Source of the DNA: Siphonodentalium dalli
Lineage: Eukaryota; Mollusca; Scaphopoda; Gadilida; Siphonodentaliidae
Direction: 5' to 3'
Assembly (NCBI GenBank): GCA_032622095.1
Contig: CP136069.1
Coordinates: 5,010,976 to 5,074,975, forward strand
Length of the DNA stretch: 64,000 bases
Under the pieces are notes generated by a model. It worked only from the letters and a program-made list of their open reading frames with translations. It was not told the DNA's origin and did not search any database. Of the stretch, positions 44,578 through 56,684 are shown in pieces (within the stretch, counting starts at the first letter, position 1; each line of letters starts with the position of its first letter). Made by a program: the position numbers and the translations under genes.

Positions 44578-44925
44578 AGAGAGTGCACTGGCTTAGAAGT
44601 TCAATACAAGTATTGTTAGCTTAATGCATTCTCTTATATATGCAAGGCATCCTATGGGAGACTCGCATATATAAGAGAATGCATTGGCACAGGTTTTCAA
44701 AAAAATTCATGAAGCTCCAGTTATGGAAGGATTAATCATAAATAATGGTCTCCCATATGGCACCTTGTATATATAAAAGAATGCACTGGCTTGCATAGTC
44801 AAGATAAATGTTGTTAGGTCAATGAATTCTCTTAAATATGTGAGTCTGCCAATGGGAGACTGGCATATATAAGAGAATGCATTGGTATAGTGTTTTTGCA
44901 AAATTTCAGGAAGCTCCAGTCATGA
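44578..44925. mobile_element. Degraded hairpin MITEs of CTCCAGTTATG class
   Basis: Hairpins at 44622-44690, 44741-44795 (partial) and 44817-44885, with CAGGAAGCTCCAGTCATGAA termini. The loop stems have diverged (GGCATCC/GGGAGAC and others). Confidence 0.6.
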
Positions 44926-44984
44926 AATGTGCAAAATTATTTGAACTTTCCTCTTAGAACACTTTAAATTGTAAAAATATAGCA

Positions 44985-45480
44985 TCGCAAGGTGTTTGGA
45001 AATCCCTTCAGTTTGTAAGTCTAACACACAATTTGTTCAAAAATAGTTTTGTCTTCATCATAGACTAATAAAGAAATCATGTTTTGTACACAATCTACAT
45101 TGTAGTCAGAAAATTACTAAAACAATGAAAAGGCTGTACAAAACATTTCTAGTTTTTGAAATATCTGACCATCATATATTGAATTTGGCTCAGTGTGATA
45201 CACTCCCATTCTTGAAAACACACAACTTGAAAAATCCTTACTCTAACAGATGGATTAATAATTATCTCTTTCTGTAACAATTATTTTATAGTTTCCTGTG
45301 TATAACATAATAAATATGAATCGAAGACCCTTGCCTGGAAACACTTCTATCAATTAGTATTATAATAGCATACAATCAATTTCCAGTATTTTAATGGTAT
45401 CTCCGGCTTATTTTTATAATTTTATAACCAGTAAACTATACAACACATGTTAGAGGAAGAGATAATCCATCTTTAGTGAA
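44985..45480. repeat. Diverged repeat shared with 43430-43990
   Basis: GGAAATCCCTTCAGTTTGTA, TTTTATAGTTTCCTGTGTAT and AGGAAGAGATAATCCATCTT appear in the same order as in the earlier copy. Confidence 0.5.
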
Positions 45481-45620
45481 TCCTGGAAATTTGTAAATGA
45501 TTAAATTTCTTCTGTAAAGCAGGAAAATAAAATCTACAAAACATGCAGTTGGAAGGACTTGGGAGACTCGAATATATAATATAACCATTTCTTGATGGGA
45601 ACTGCGCTGGTGGAGCAATG

Positions 45621-45876
45621 AATCATGTGCCAGTGCATTCCCTTATATTTGCAGATACCATACTAGGTAGCCTCACATATATAAGAGAATGCACTGGCTT
45701 ACAAGGTCAAGGTAAATATTGTTAGGCCAATGTACATGTAATGTATTCTCTTACATATTCTAGGATCCCTACTGGTAACTACCATATATAAGAGAATGCA
45801 TTAGCACATGGTTTTTTCGCAATATTTCCAATGCTCCAATCATGGAAGGGTGAATGCTGCTCCCATAATGAAAGGG
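45621..45876. mobile_element. Hairpin MITE, CATAATGAAAGGG right end
   Basis: Two degenerate hairpins (45625-45695, 45726-45799). The right end TCCCATAATGAAAGGG is followed by TTAA (45877-45880). Confidence 0.65.
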
Positions 45877-45966
45877 TTAATTGATTTTATTCCAAATAGA
45901 CATTTTTTGTTTTAGTTTTAGTTCCGACCCTCCAGGTTTGGTATTTTGTCTCATAAATGAACCACA

Positions 45967-46147
45967 TACAGTAATGCCCTAATTAATCGACTGCTTAACC
46001 ACAGCAGCATTATGGGTAACTTTTCAGGATTTAGTTGGAAATATGGCTTGTTGCCATTCATCGGAAAGCCATATTTTCGACTAAATGCTCAAAAGTTACC
46101 CATATTCTGCTGTGGTTAAGGAGTCAATTATTTAGGGCATTACTGTA
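45967..46147. mobile_element. Pogo/Tc1-like MITE with central deletion
   Basis: Both TA termini intact. The inner 35 bp around the palindrome centre are missing (GGAAAGCCATATTTTCG). Confidence 0.82.
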
Positions 46148-46235
46148 CTATGATGGTGGTGGTTCTGCTGAGTTTAGTAAGGCCAAATCAAATTAATGTT
46201 CTGTTTCTGAGACACTGCCACTTCATTATTATATG

Positions 46236-46343
46236 GGAGAGATTTCCGATGAATGGCAACAAGCCATATTTCCGACTAAATCCGGAAAAGTTACCCATAA
46301 TTCTGCTGTGGTATTGGAGTCGACTAATTAGGGCATTACTGTA
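46236..46343. mobile_element. Right half of pogo/Tc1-like MITE
   Basis: GAGAGATTTCCGATGAATGG to TTACTGTA. Confidence 0.8.
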
Positions 46344-47509
46344 GTTTTGATTACTCTGACTACTGATGGTATACATGTACTAGCACCTGCCATAAATCAT
46401 GAATAACAGAGGTGAATCATGAGTACCGGATACAAAAAATATAGGATAGAAGCCATGGTTATTTCACACTGTTATAAATATGAAAATAATTACATTTTTG
46501 CTGCTGAAGTATTGTCCATAACTCCAGCTCATCAAGAAGTATGAGACTGAATTATATCAAAATATGTCATTTTGACAAAAAATAATCAATTTGATGCTCA
46601 ATGACAATTATTCTCAGTGAGATATATCATACAGTTCCAGGAGATTTCACTCCATTGTCACTATCCATATTTTCTTATCTGGTACCTGCTGGTACACAGA
46701 AAAATCACCTATTTGTTATTAGTATTCAGAATAGGAGTCTGGGGTCCGCCATGGGAGGGAGGGACATCATCAATATCATGAAGGGATATATTTAAGAAGA
46801 CTTATTTTAAATGATTTATTAATAAGGTACTTAACACAATAACACATGTATGAATTTTCACTAATGAATTAAATTTAATATAATTAAAAAGTCTGTTAAT
46901 AACTGAATATCACAATTGACTGTCACTAGCTGTGATAGACTTGCAATTGAATTTATTAATTGAGTAATTGGCAATCATGAATATTTTTGTGGGACAAACC
47001 CCAGCTTCTGGCATGATTTAGTCCTTGTTTAAATTATTGTTGAATGTTGGGTCAACAGCCTGGAGCTATCTAGTTGAAATTGAAGAAACCCCCTCCCCTA
47101 GATCATGCCATGAATCTTTACTCTGCTTATCGCCTGTAGAGATCTTATTCCATCAGTACAAAACTTGGGAACTTTTTTATGTTTTGATAGGGAACTTTAT
47201 AACATTGAAAAAACAAGGCAGGGAACATATTTATTTGTTTATAATTGTTCCTCGATAATCAACTTCAAAGTATGGGGGAAATTCCATGATTGTAAGTGCG
47301 CATAGCAAACTCACCCGTCAAGTCTGTTAAATAATGTCATCTCGAGCTGGCACTTTCGCCTACTTATGAATAAACTGTTAAGCGACAGGTATTAACAAAG
47401 AAATATATTCCCGTGTTATTTTTTCAGCTTTATAAGGTTCCCTATCAAAACCTCAAAAAGTTCCCAGGTTTTTCATTGGTACAATATGATTTCTACGGGC
47501 ATTAGCCTC
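46344..47509. other. No gene recognised
   Basis: Unassigned AT-rich sequence. 47060-47240 and 47330-47470 share GGGAACTTTATAA/TTATAAGGTTCCCTATCAAA in inverted orientation, as does 6535-6600, hinting at one more weak foldback family. Confidence 0.4.
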
Positions 47510-48746
47510 TGGGAGGCCAAATTGCCATTTAGTAATGAAGTGTGATTAAGCGCAATTAATTGCACTTGAGCGCAATTAATTGCACTTAAGCACAAATAAT
47601 TACACTTAAGCAGAATTACTTGAACTTATCATTGTTCTTAAGCGCAATCATTGATCTTAAGTGCAGTCGATTGCGCTTAAGCATAGTAATTTGTTCTTGA
47701 AAACATAATTATTTGTGCTTAAGCGCAATCAATCTTGCTGTGCGCAATCAATTGGCTAATCTTAAGCGCATTTCATGGTTATATGTAACTATTATATAAA
47801 ACACCCCTGGTGAATAAATAGGTTTATCCATAACTCAACCTTATAGTTCTTACTGACATATCACCTCTTGTTTTCATTAGTTTGGATGGGTAGGGAGCAA
47901 GTCTAAGTTCTTTATTGATATGGTAGACTCGCGATAGCATTACCTTCTGTTTTAGTTCAGGCAATTCGTGATAGCATTGACTTCTGTATTAGTTGGTGCA
48001 ACTTTGATTTTCGAGTATATACCGGTATACATGTGCACCATATGAGGGAAGCAGGTCCTCAGTGTCACCATATTCGCGCTACAGTTTATGACATGGACAT
48101 ACTACAAGAGACGCTGATTTAATAAAACTACCAGAGCTCGAGGAGTGAGACACCAAAGCTCCCAGAATGAAACACATATTTTTGGGACAGGGATGCTGAT
48201 AATATGACAATATTTAGGGTTTTTCACACGATTTAAGTAAATAAGTAAACCCTCATACAGTGACACCACATTATTGCTATATGACCATAGCTATGGCCCA
48301 AATCTGTGCAAAAATTCTTTAAAAAAAATATATTAAAACATACTAGAGGAGACATCCATTTTTTGGATATAAGGGATGCTGATAATTATATGACATTATG
48401 GATTATCTTTGAATGTTGCACACATACAGTTAGAGGTAACTGTACTAGGCTTATTTAAAAAGGTTAAAATTAGCACATGCTCTTCTTGTGATGCTAGGCG
48501 ATACTCCAGGTTATGACAATTAATATTTTATGGGTAGGGTAGATAGTAGTTACAATTAATTGCACTTGAGCGCAATTAATCATGCTTAAGTGCAACTCAT
48601 AATGCTTAAGCATGAATGCCCTATTTGTACTTAAGCACAATATTTTATCGCACTTATGCACAATCGTTTGCCCTTAAGTGCAATAAATTTTGCTTAAGCG
48701 CATTCAATTGCACTTAAGCGCAATTCAATGTGAATGTGGCCTCTCA
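47510..48746. mobile_element. CTTAAGCG-array element, complete 1.24-kb copy
   Basis: Starts TGGGAGGCCAAATTGCCATT and ends AATGTGAATGTGGCCTCTCA, inverted termini. Subterminal arrays of TTAAGCGCAATTAATTGCAC lie at 47540-47780 and 48550-48725. The centre carries ATGAGGGAAGC and GGGACAGGGATGCTGATAAT, inverted relative to the element at 1340-2635. No ORF. Confidence 0.78.
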
Positions 48747-49034
48747 TAATCATATTACCCAGAGTAGAGATCATTCATGGCATGATCTACACTTCCCCCA
48801 ACAAAAAAATATATCTAATATTGGGCCACACATTTTGAAATTAGTCATTTTAATACTATACGGGTCACTGTTGAGACTTGTTGAATTTGAATCTGCAGGG
48901 TCTGTATGTAGTCAGTGTAGGCATAATGCAGCCAGTCCAATCCAAAGCCATACATGCATATTAGTACATTTCAGTGTCAAATTGCACTTGCTACATGTAC
49001 ATTTGTCTGACGCTATCTACCCACACTGTTTTTT

Positions 49035-49109
49035 TTAAATCTGCGTGTTTGAACGATTGGTTCTCCAACAGGTCCCATTGAGACCCGAGTCACTCGGCTC
49101 CTTGGTCAT
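49035..49109 (-). CDS. Weak exon candidate, unrecognised
   Basis: Minus-strand frame MTKEPSDSGLNGTCWRTN then RSNTQI and TAA. The frame is open upstream to a possible acceptor (TATTGTCAACAG, near 49129), giving GILSL before the Met, so it could be a short last exon. Only codon variety and the acceptor support it; 24 codons can easily be chance. Confidence 0.15.
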   Translation of the reverse strand: MTKEPSDSGLNGTCWRTNRSNTQI

Positions 49110-50425
49110 CAGGCTGAGAATTCCCGCTGTTGACAATATTCAATTACAATGTCAACAACACACGAACTTATTCGAAACGAGTTTTGACCAGTTTTCCAGG
49201 CAATAATCGTTGAATTCATATGTGACGACCCAACACTCAACGCACCATACACCGAGTTAAAACTCCGATAATCTAATTCAAATATACGTTCTAACTAGGT
49301 TTTAATTAATTTACTTCGTCTTGAGAATGAGAGTGATTTATTATTCCAAAGTCGTAAAAACAATCGTATCAAATTGGTGACGAAAGGTCGCCGACCAATC
49401 GGATCGTGCGGATGGAATTGTGGCTAAAAATAGATATCTGCGGGATTCCGCCTTATCATTGCTTCAGTCAATGGGGGTATATTGGTGAAGATTGTTGTGT
49501 CACTTTAAAGATCCTCCAGAGTTTGATACCGCGCGCTCTGTAGTCTATTATACTACAATCCACGGAAACATGCGAATTTCACTGAATCAACCACAACATA
49601 ATCACAAACTTTGAGTTGGTGGTTATATACTGATGCTGCTCGTAGTTATATATGAGAGCACACATATCAATATATAGTGTACTATATTTGCATTCTTGGC
49701 AGCTATAGTGTAAACCATCGATCGAATCTCCAATAAAGAGCAACCGAGGCGACATCGTGCGAAAAAAAAGTCACCCAACCATGTTCGGTAGCATGCCTAC
49801 ACCCATATATGTATGGATCCCATGCAAAATATCCCCTATTCATTTCGTTGACTCCGTGTTTGTGTGACTGTCTGCTGTGGCAGGTGGTTAAGCGTGCCTG
49901 TATATAGGCCTTCGCATCCACAAATCCCAGCCTATATTAGGAATTGATAAGTTGTATATACACCGTTGGGTGGATAAACTATATACGTATATGTCTGAGG
50001 GATGAACGATTTATATCAGAATCGCGATAAAGGTTATACGGTGAGCAAACTTATATTTAAAACATATTTAGGCCCTATACATGAACGTGTCTAGAATGTT
50101 TCCGTTTTGGTGCAAAAAACTTGGAATTTCTAAATGCACCACCTTTGATCGAACCAAAATAATTCTCAAAATTGAAGAAAAGCTATATAATTGCACAATG
50201 CTATGGCCACATATTGGAAATTTATAATCGCTAACTGCACACAAACCTATTAGTGTATTGGACTTCAAAGTTCAAACTGTTGATTTTTTTCAACAAAGTG
50301 GGAAGGGGAGACACCACGACCCCGTCCCGTGTCAACGCGTCCGTGCATATACATAACTGATATCGTCAATGCTACTGCATTTTCTCCCCCGCCGCATGCA
50401 GCACAAGTTACATGCATGGGGAGAA

Positions 50426-50445
50426 GGGGGGGGGGGGGGGGGGGG
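50426..50445. repeat. Poly-G run (20 G)
   Basis: Uninterrupted G run following GGGGAGAA. Confidence 0.95.
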
Positions 50446-50595
50446 TCTGTGCTAAATTAATTACTGTATGTTCAACTCAATTGCAGAACATTCTGCAAAT
50501 AAAATATTGTTTGTATGAATTTATGCGTGGGAAAACGAAATACCATTTACGAAAGTAAGTTCTATATGCATTTCTACCCCGCCCCATTTCCACAG

Positions 50596-50710
50596 AAGAA
50601 TGCCCATTGCATCAATTTCGAGTAGTGGTTTGGACGACCCAAGTTCGTCAGTTCTATGTTCTTGTTGTTTTACCAAGAACTCAACGAACCAACAATCGAG
50701 TATTCAATAA
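50596..50710 (+). CDS. Possible last exon, Ser/Cys-rich tail
   Basis: A good acceptor (TTTCTACCCCGCCCCATTTCCACAG pattern, ending at 50595) precedes an open frame with MPIASISSSGLDDPSSSV, then LCSCCFTKNSTNQQSS and TAA at 50708. The serine-rich, cysteine-containing tail recalls cytoplasmic ends of membrane receptors, but that is only an impression. AATAAA overlaps the stop codon. A GTAAGT 42 bp before the acceptor would make an implausibly short intron, so that donor is probably unrelated. No upstream exon was found. Confidence 0.27.
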
Positions 50711-51099
50711 AAGAGAATTAAGTGCGAGTTTACACACTGTCGAATTATGGATTGCTCGATAATAAATTACTAACGCAAGCGCGATTGGCTTAAGGACTAC
50801 TACATATACTCAAATTAAACAGCAGGAGGTAGTACCATGCCTCTTGGAAACTAGTGACACAAGATTATTTACTGCAGATGTCACTTCCTAAAGAAATGAA
50901 CTGGAAAATATTTCATTTGACTATACTAAGTTATTATAAGTGAGCAATTACTGGTAGCGTGATAAAAAAAATCCCAGACAAAAGAATTTTGCTAATATAA
51001 AATATTATCACCTGAGCGCATATTTAGGCCTATGTCAGAGATAAGCACCTTGAAATTGGAGTTTTCTTTAGTAAAATTATCTAACTCAAGTTAGAACTC

Positions 51100-51880
51100 T
51101 GACATATATTAATAAAAACTGTTTGTCTGTCTAGACGACCAAATGGCTGGACCATTGGTGCTAAAAAATGTACACATGGGTCAATTGACCCGGGGAGTGT
51201 CATGGGATTGCTGCCATTGACATCAGATGTCTTAAAAGGACAATAATAATTAATTATACACCCAAAATGGTCGGAATTTTGTAATAAAGATTGCTTCGCA
51301 TGGGTCAATTGACACGAGATAGGTGTTGTTAACATCTGATTCAGACGACTTAAAGGGGCATAAACAATTCTAATTTAAAAAATGAATCATATACACAAAA
51401 TGGTTAGACTCTGGTCGCTGGAAATTGGTATACAGGGGTAAATTGACCCGGGCAAACTTAAAGGGGAACTTATAGACTATATTATAGAGATGAGCAATTC
51501 TTATCAGCTTAAACAATATGTAGTAAAATTGGTACACATGGGATCCCATGACTAGGGGAATGTCATGGGATTGGCGCCTTGGACATCAGATGACATAAAG
51601 GGATGTTTGTAAATTATGTTAACATAGCTTATCAATTAAAAACATTTATCATCTCAGAAGATATATGGGAAAATTGGTACAGAGATAAATTGGGCGTGTC
51701 ATGGGATAGGTGCTGTTGACCTCAGATGACTTAAAGAAGTACTAATAATTAGCAATAAAGAGCGTTTATTGTCAACTTAAAAGTAGAGGTAAATTTATCC
51801 AGAGTTTCATGCAATATATATGTGATGCTTATCTCAGGTGACTAATAAATAGTTTAAATGACTGGAGGGGGCACTAATAA
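51100..51880. repeat. Degenerate tandem array, about 125-bp unit
   Basis: Recurring order: AAATTGGTACACATGGG, AATTGACCCGGG, GTGTCATGGGATTG, GACATCAGATGACTTAAAGG. The GACATCAGATG position recurs near 51219, 51331, 51578, 51718 and 51835, giving about six units with missing parts. No ORF. Confidence 0.75.
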
Positions 51881-53251
51881 TGTGTTCATTCTTTACCTGA
51901 GCAATGCCAGGTACCCTATCTAGTAACTGATACAGATATGATGGACTTATTTTTTGTATGGTGGAATGATTAGGTCCCGCGCTGACAGCACCCCTCCTCT
52001 CGTGCAAGTTTCCTCACCAAGCAGGTACTCACTGTCTGATGGCTCTATTTTCATATTTTAAGATCACCTCCATATCACCTTATTGTGAAGTGCATCATTG
52101 ATCTACCATTTAGTAAAGGTATCCCACAAATATGTCATAAATGTACTTCAAAGCTTCAAATATATTACTGTATGCAGACATCTATCCAATTATTGGAGAT
52201 CCTAACACAGGCTTGTCTTTCAACACACAATTGATACAAACGCTTGCCACTCAAGGCACATATCTAAATTATTGTTCCATCAATACATTGAAACTCCACA
52301 AGTACAACAGGGCATCAGATGAATATTTAAACTAAACTGTTTAAAAAATGGAAAGATTCTTTGCGAACTTCAAGCTTCTGTTGGCCCATCAGAGGAGATA
52401 CTGTAGGGAATCTTTTTGACCAAACCACTTTGATTTGAAATGGAAGTGCGCGACTAAAATAATGTAATCTGTGGGTAACCTCAGGTGTGGTTTCTTCACT
52501 GCTTCAAGATTGCTGACTAATATTGATTTGAATTTATAGATATTGGGATGAAATATCTCCAAATATTGACAGTAGAATTCTTGTCTATAGGCTCTATAAA
52601 AACTGGTAATTTAGTAACACAGCTGGGGGATAATACAAATGGAAACACTTTAGAAATGACCTATTGAAAGATGCAATTGCCCACATGCCTGTAAATATAT
52701 TCATTATTGACTGAATGTAATGCAGAACCGCATGCACTGTATCTGTAATTGATAAACATCTTGCAATGGTTATTTCATTTATAACACTGGTTATACATTT
52801 TGGTATATCTTAAAAGGATAAGATATAAAAATGTCGTTTCATCTCATCGATAGAGGCAATATTATTTTCATCTCATGCATCCATGAAATGTTGGAAGGTC
52901 TTCTCCCCAACTGTTTTCAGAGGCCATATATCCAGGACAATGGAGAGAGAGAGAAAGAGAAATACTGTCAAAATTTTTATTCAAATTCGGGAAAAGTCCA
53001 TAACAACAATATCTAATATGTGCTCTATAGTAGTACATACATGTATATATTAAAGTATGGAGCTTCAAAGATAAAATGAGAGTTGCACAAAATATTGTAT
53101 TTAACTGGTTCGCTGCTAAATATCCTACATACACGTATTAAAATGCGTATATATATTTCAACAAACAGAAAATTATTGAATTTTATCATCGGAGTTGATA
53201 ATTTGCTCTATTTTCTCAAATTTGACCCCCATATATATACATTGGTGATTA
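51881..53251. other. No gene recognised
   Basis: AT-rich, with GAGAGAGAGAAAGAGAAA at 52942. No repeats or exons supported. Confidence 0.4.
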
Positions 53252-53606
53252 TGTTATGAGCCTGGATGTCTCACTAGGCTATGGTTGTGAGCTTGGATGT
53301 CTCAATAGGCTATGGTTATGAGTATGGATGTCTCATTAGGCTATGGCTATGCCTATGGGCCTGGATGTCTCATTAGCCATTAGGCTATGGTTATGAGCCT
53401 TGATGTCTCATTAGACTATGGTTATGGGTCTCGATGTCTCATTAGGCAATGATTATGAGTCTAGATGTCTCATTAGGCAATGGTTATGGGCCTGGATGTC
53501 TCATTAGGCTATGGTTATGAGCCTGGTTGTCTGTTTGACAAAGTAGGTTATCGATATGAGCCTGGATGTCTGATTAGGTTATGGTTATGAGCTTGGTTGT
53601 CGGCCG
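53252..53606. repeat. 31-bp minisatellite, about 11 copies
   Basis: Unit GGTTATGAGCCTGGATGTCT followed by CATTAGGCTAT. Units differ at several positions and two contain insertions (near 53370 and 53535), so the array is old. Confidence 0.92.
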
Positions 53607-54460
53607 CCCTTCGGGCAAAACATTTATAATTTTTCTCAAACTTTTCGCGATATAAAGTACCTTTTCTGACAATTTTATTGGTCGGCATCCATTCAAACTT
53701 CACAATGTCCCAATTTAATTATATATGTAACAATATTTCTGAAATATTACCTGACAAACGCTATTTAAATGATTAAACTAAACAAGACAGTGTCATTGCC
53801 AAAGCCCATATCTGGGCTTCCAGCACTCTTACATAGGGTCCAAATATGGGCTTTCAGCACTGAACCAGTTAAGAAATGAATAACACACACACAAACCCAC
53901 TGCATTCATTTCTTTATTTATATAGCTTTTTAATTGTTTATTCCCATAAACAAGACCAAAATCACCAACCAAATAACGTTAAAATTTGTGGCCAATTTGG
54001 TCCAACAGTTTAACCTGAAGTAGGAACATATGCCATTATGGACTGTTGGTTTAAAAACATACATGAGGGAAAAATAAACCAAACTATGAGAACAATTCTA
54101 ACCTATTTTTTATGTGAACATCTAATCTACAACTAATGTTATACCAGGCATGAAATTTTCAACTGTTTAAATTTTGATCAAATAGGGGGTCAAAACTCCA
54201 CCGCTCTACACTCCTTCCCTGTTGCCTCCAACATTGCCCCCACCCAGGCTTCCTAGAAATCAATATTATAATACCAGTACCAAACAGGATAGAGAGCTAA
54301 TCTCTTATCTCTGCCCCTATTAGAACAAATGTGAATCCCCATCTATGAGATCGATTCATCTAGTAATATCAATATACCCCCACTATCCAATAGAGTATGA
54401 TTTCACCTGGATAAGTGGTGGTTAACAAACTAATATTGGGACAGCCAAGTCTGTATTTAG
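53607..54460. other. No gene recognised; possible 3' end
   Basis: GCCCATATCTGGGCTTCCAGCAC and a diverged second copy lie at 53805-53860. On the minus strand, TATATAAATAAAGAAATG near 53915 contains AATAAA, but without a gene it stays a guess. Confidence 0.3.
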
Positions 54461-54574
54461 AGTGTCTGACCTCTGCAGAATGTGGTCCACAAAAGGTGAA
54501 TTTAATGAGTCATGACACTATTCCCCCAAGGTGGAATAGCACAACGTATTCACCCTCTGGGGATATCATTTCCT
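54461..54574. mobile_element. Palindrome, GGGTGAATTT type, diverged
   Basis: GTGTCTGACCTCTGCAGAAT at the left, CACCCTCTGGGGATATCATT at the right. It resembles the outer arms at 10651-11028 with the centre removed. Confidence 0.65.
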
Positions 54575-55569
54575 AACGAGAGGCCAATCACGACCAACAG
54601 ATGTTTAACCCATACCTTGGCGATAGCGATTAGCTATAACTGATAATTGGTCTAAGATATGATCACAGTAATACATATATCAGTACTTAAACTTAAAATC
54701 AAAAGCTCAAATAATTTGTCTTAAGAAGGGGTTAAAGTATTTGGGGTGGGGGAGGAGTCTATTTAAATCTCATAACTCTGTCCCTATTCACACAATGGCC
54801 TCTCACTGTGAGATCCAATGGTTTAGCCATTAATAAATTTGACAGATAGGATAAACAATTATCCAGCCAGCAGATTGTTTGTCTTTACCTTCATACAATC
54901 ACCCCTAGAGCTTTGTAACATATGTCACCACTTAATTAATAACAGATTTCGCTTGGAATGACATCTATTAAAGGTACTCTCATATACTCTGGATATTGGA
55001 TGTTCACATGGCAATTTATTGCTATCATTATATTACATGCAACTATTGCAATAAAATCTTCATATCTTCAAAAAAGGACATCACACCTAATTAATGGTAT
55101 ACAACTAAAACAAATTAGTGTCAATGAAATATTTTTTTTTAATTAAATATTTTTTTATTATTTAATATAAAAGTTTTTTAATATTTTTTGCGTGTTAAAT
55201 TGAGCGAGGAAATTCAATCTATAAAAGGGTCATAACTCCTTTAAAATAAATCGGATCAAACCCAAATTTTTTTTTTAGTTATGGCAGCATGTGTAAATTC
55301 TGAGTAAAAAAGGGCCATAACCAGCCCAAACTGTAAAAAAAAAAAACTCGAATCAAACCCATATTCGAACTCGAACTGTATTTTGGGCTGAGAAACCTAT
55401 ATACAAAACTTGGTTCCGATCAAATAGAAAATGTTAGAGCTATCGCATTATGCCTAAAGTGTCTACGGACGGAAAGACAGATGGATGTACAGATGGATAG
55501 ATGAACGACGAGTGGTCAATCCGGACATTGACACTATGTGTACCATACTATGGTATAGGTACACATAAA
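54573..55569 (+). mobile_element. Family A repeat, about 1-kb copy
   Basis: Head TAACGAGAGGCCAATCACGA, tail GTGTACCATACTATGGTATA then GGTACACATAA. The body has GGCCATAACC and AAACCCATATTCGAACTCG monomers. Confidence 0.6.
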
Positions 55570-56139
55570 AAGTTTTATCTCACGCAGAGTACAAGAAAAA
55601 TGTATCAAAGTTCAAACCTGTTGTGCCTTTTTAATATTCCTATTCACATTTGTAATCAATTGAAATCAATGTCGAAAAAACTTTCCATTAATATATAAAT
55701 AAAACAAACTAGACCTACAGTTCTAAAAGTGTTTTTAATAATTATTTTGTTCTCATAGACTGACACAGAGCTCTCAAGTTTAAAAAAATTTGAAAACCAA
55801 AGTTGTCTTCCCATGCAACCAACAAATCTACTAAACACAATCACATTATTAACCCCCAATAGTAATGCTATTAAACAATAAAACCAGATTATGTCTTTAA
55901 GATGAAATTTAAATAACCATGCATATAAAATATAAAAGCATAAACATTCCATCTATGATATCTCATCATATGGCCAACACATCTGCTAGCAGTTAATTAA
56001 CTCAATGCAAGAGAGAGTCATTGTCACTTTATACTATCTCTGTTGCTCAATGTGAGAAGACAACTTCATGGCATTGTAAACCTGATTTATTAGATTCTAC
56101 CTGGACAGTGCAAACTGTGTATCTTTGATATATTTTAGA
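55570..56139. other. No gene recognised
   Basis: AT-rich sequence without repeats or coding signals that I can support. Confidence 0.4.
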
Positions 56140-56684
56140 GATGAATAAAATAATCAAAGGGTCATAACGCCCGCCATTAAATAATATCGGATCAAACCCA
56201 TATTCGAACTCGATCTGTATTTTGAGTTGAGAAACTCACATACAAAATTTGGTTTCTATCAGTTGGAATATGGTTGATTTATCGAAGCATGCATGAATTC
56301 TATGTCAAAGGGCCATAACTCCATTAAAAAATATCGGATCAAACCCATATTCGAACTAGATATGTATTTTGGGCTAAGAAACTCGCATACCAGATTTGGT
56401 GACGGTCAGATAATTTTTTTTTGAGTTATGGCAGCATGCATGAATTCTAAGTCGAAAAAGGGCCATAACTCCATAAAAAAAAATCTGATCAAACCCATAT
56501 TCGAACTTGATCTGTATTTGGTGCTGAGAAATTCATATACAAAATTTGGTTCTGATCAGATAGAATATATTTCAGTTATCGCACCATGCGTAAAGTGTCT
56601 ACAGACAGACGGACTAACGACGAGTGGTCAATCCGGACAACGACACTATGTTTACCATACTATGGTATGGGTAAACATAATATA
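56140..56684 (+). mobile_element. Family A tail monomers
   Basis: Three units of about 130-150 bp with GGGCCATAACTCCATTAAAA, ATCGGATCAAACCCATATTC and GAACTCGATCTGTATTT, then GACAGACGG and the hairpin ACCATACTATGGTATGGGTA. The head is missing. Confidence 0.65.

Larger units (their letters stand above)
48747..51080. other. Single-copy stretch with weak exon candidates
   Basis: The longest region without recognisable repeats, and less AT-rich at 49080-49600 and 50540-50720. It contains a 20-G run (50426-50445). GACCAATCGG at 49394 is a CCAAT-box-like motif. The weak coding candidates are listed separately. Confidence 0.4.

Noticed and set aside
49703-49921. 72-codon minus-strand ORF
   Set aside because: No ATG at its start and no splice signals; only an internal ATG. 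Composition is not distinctive.
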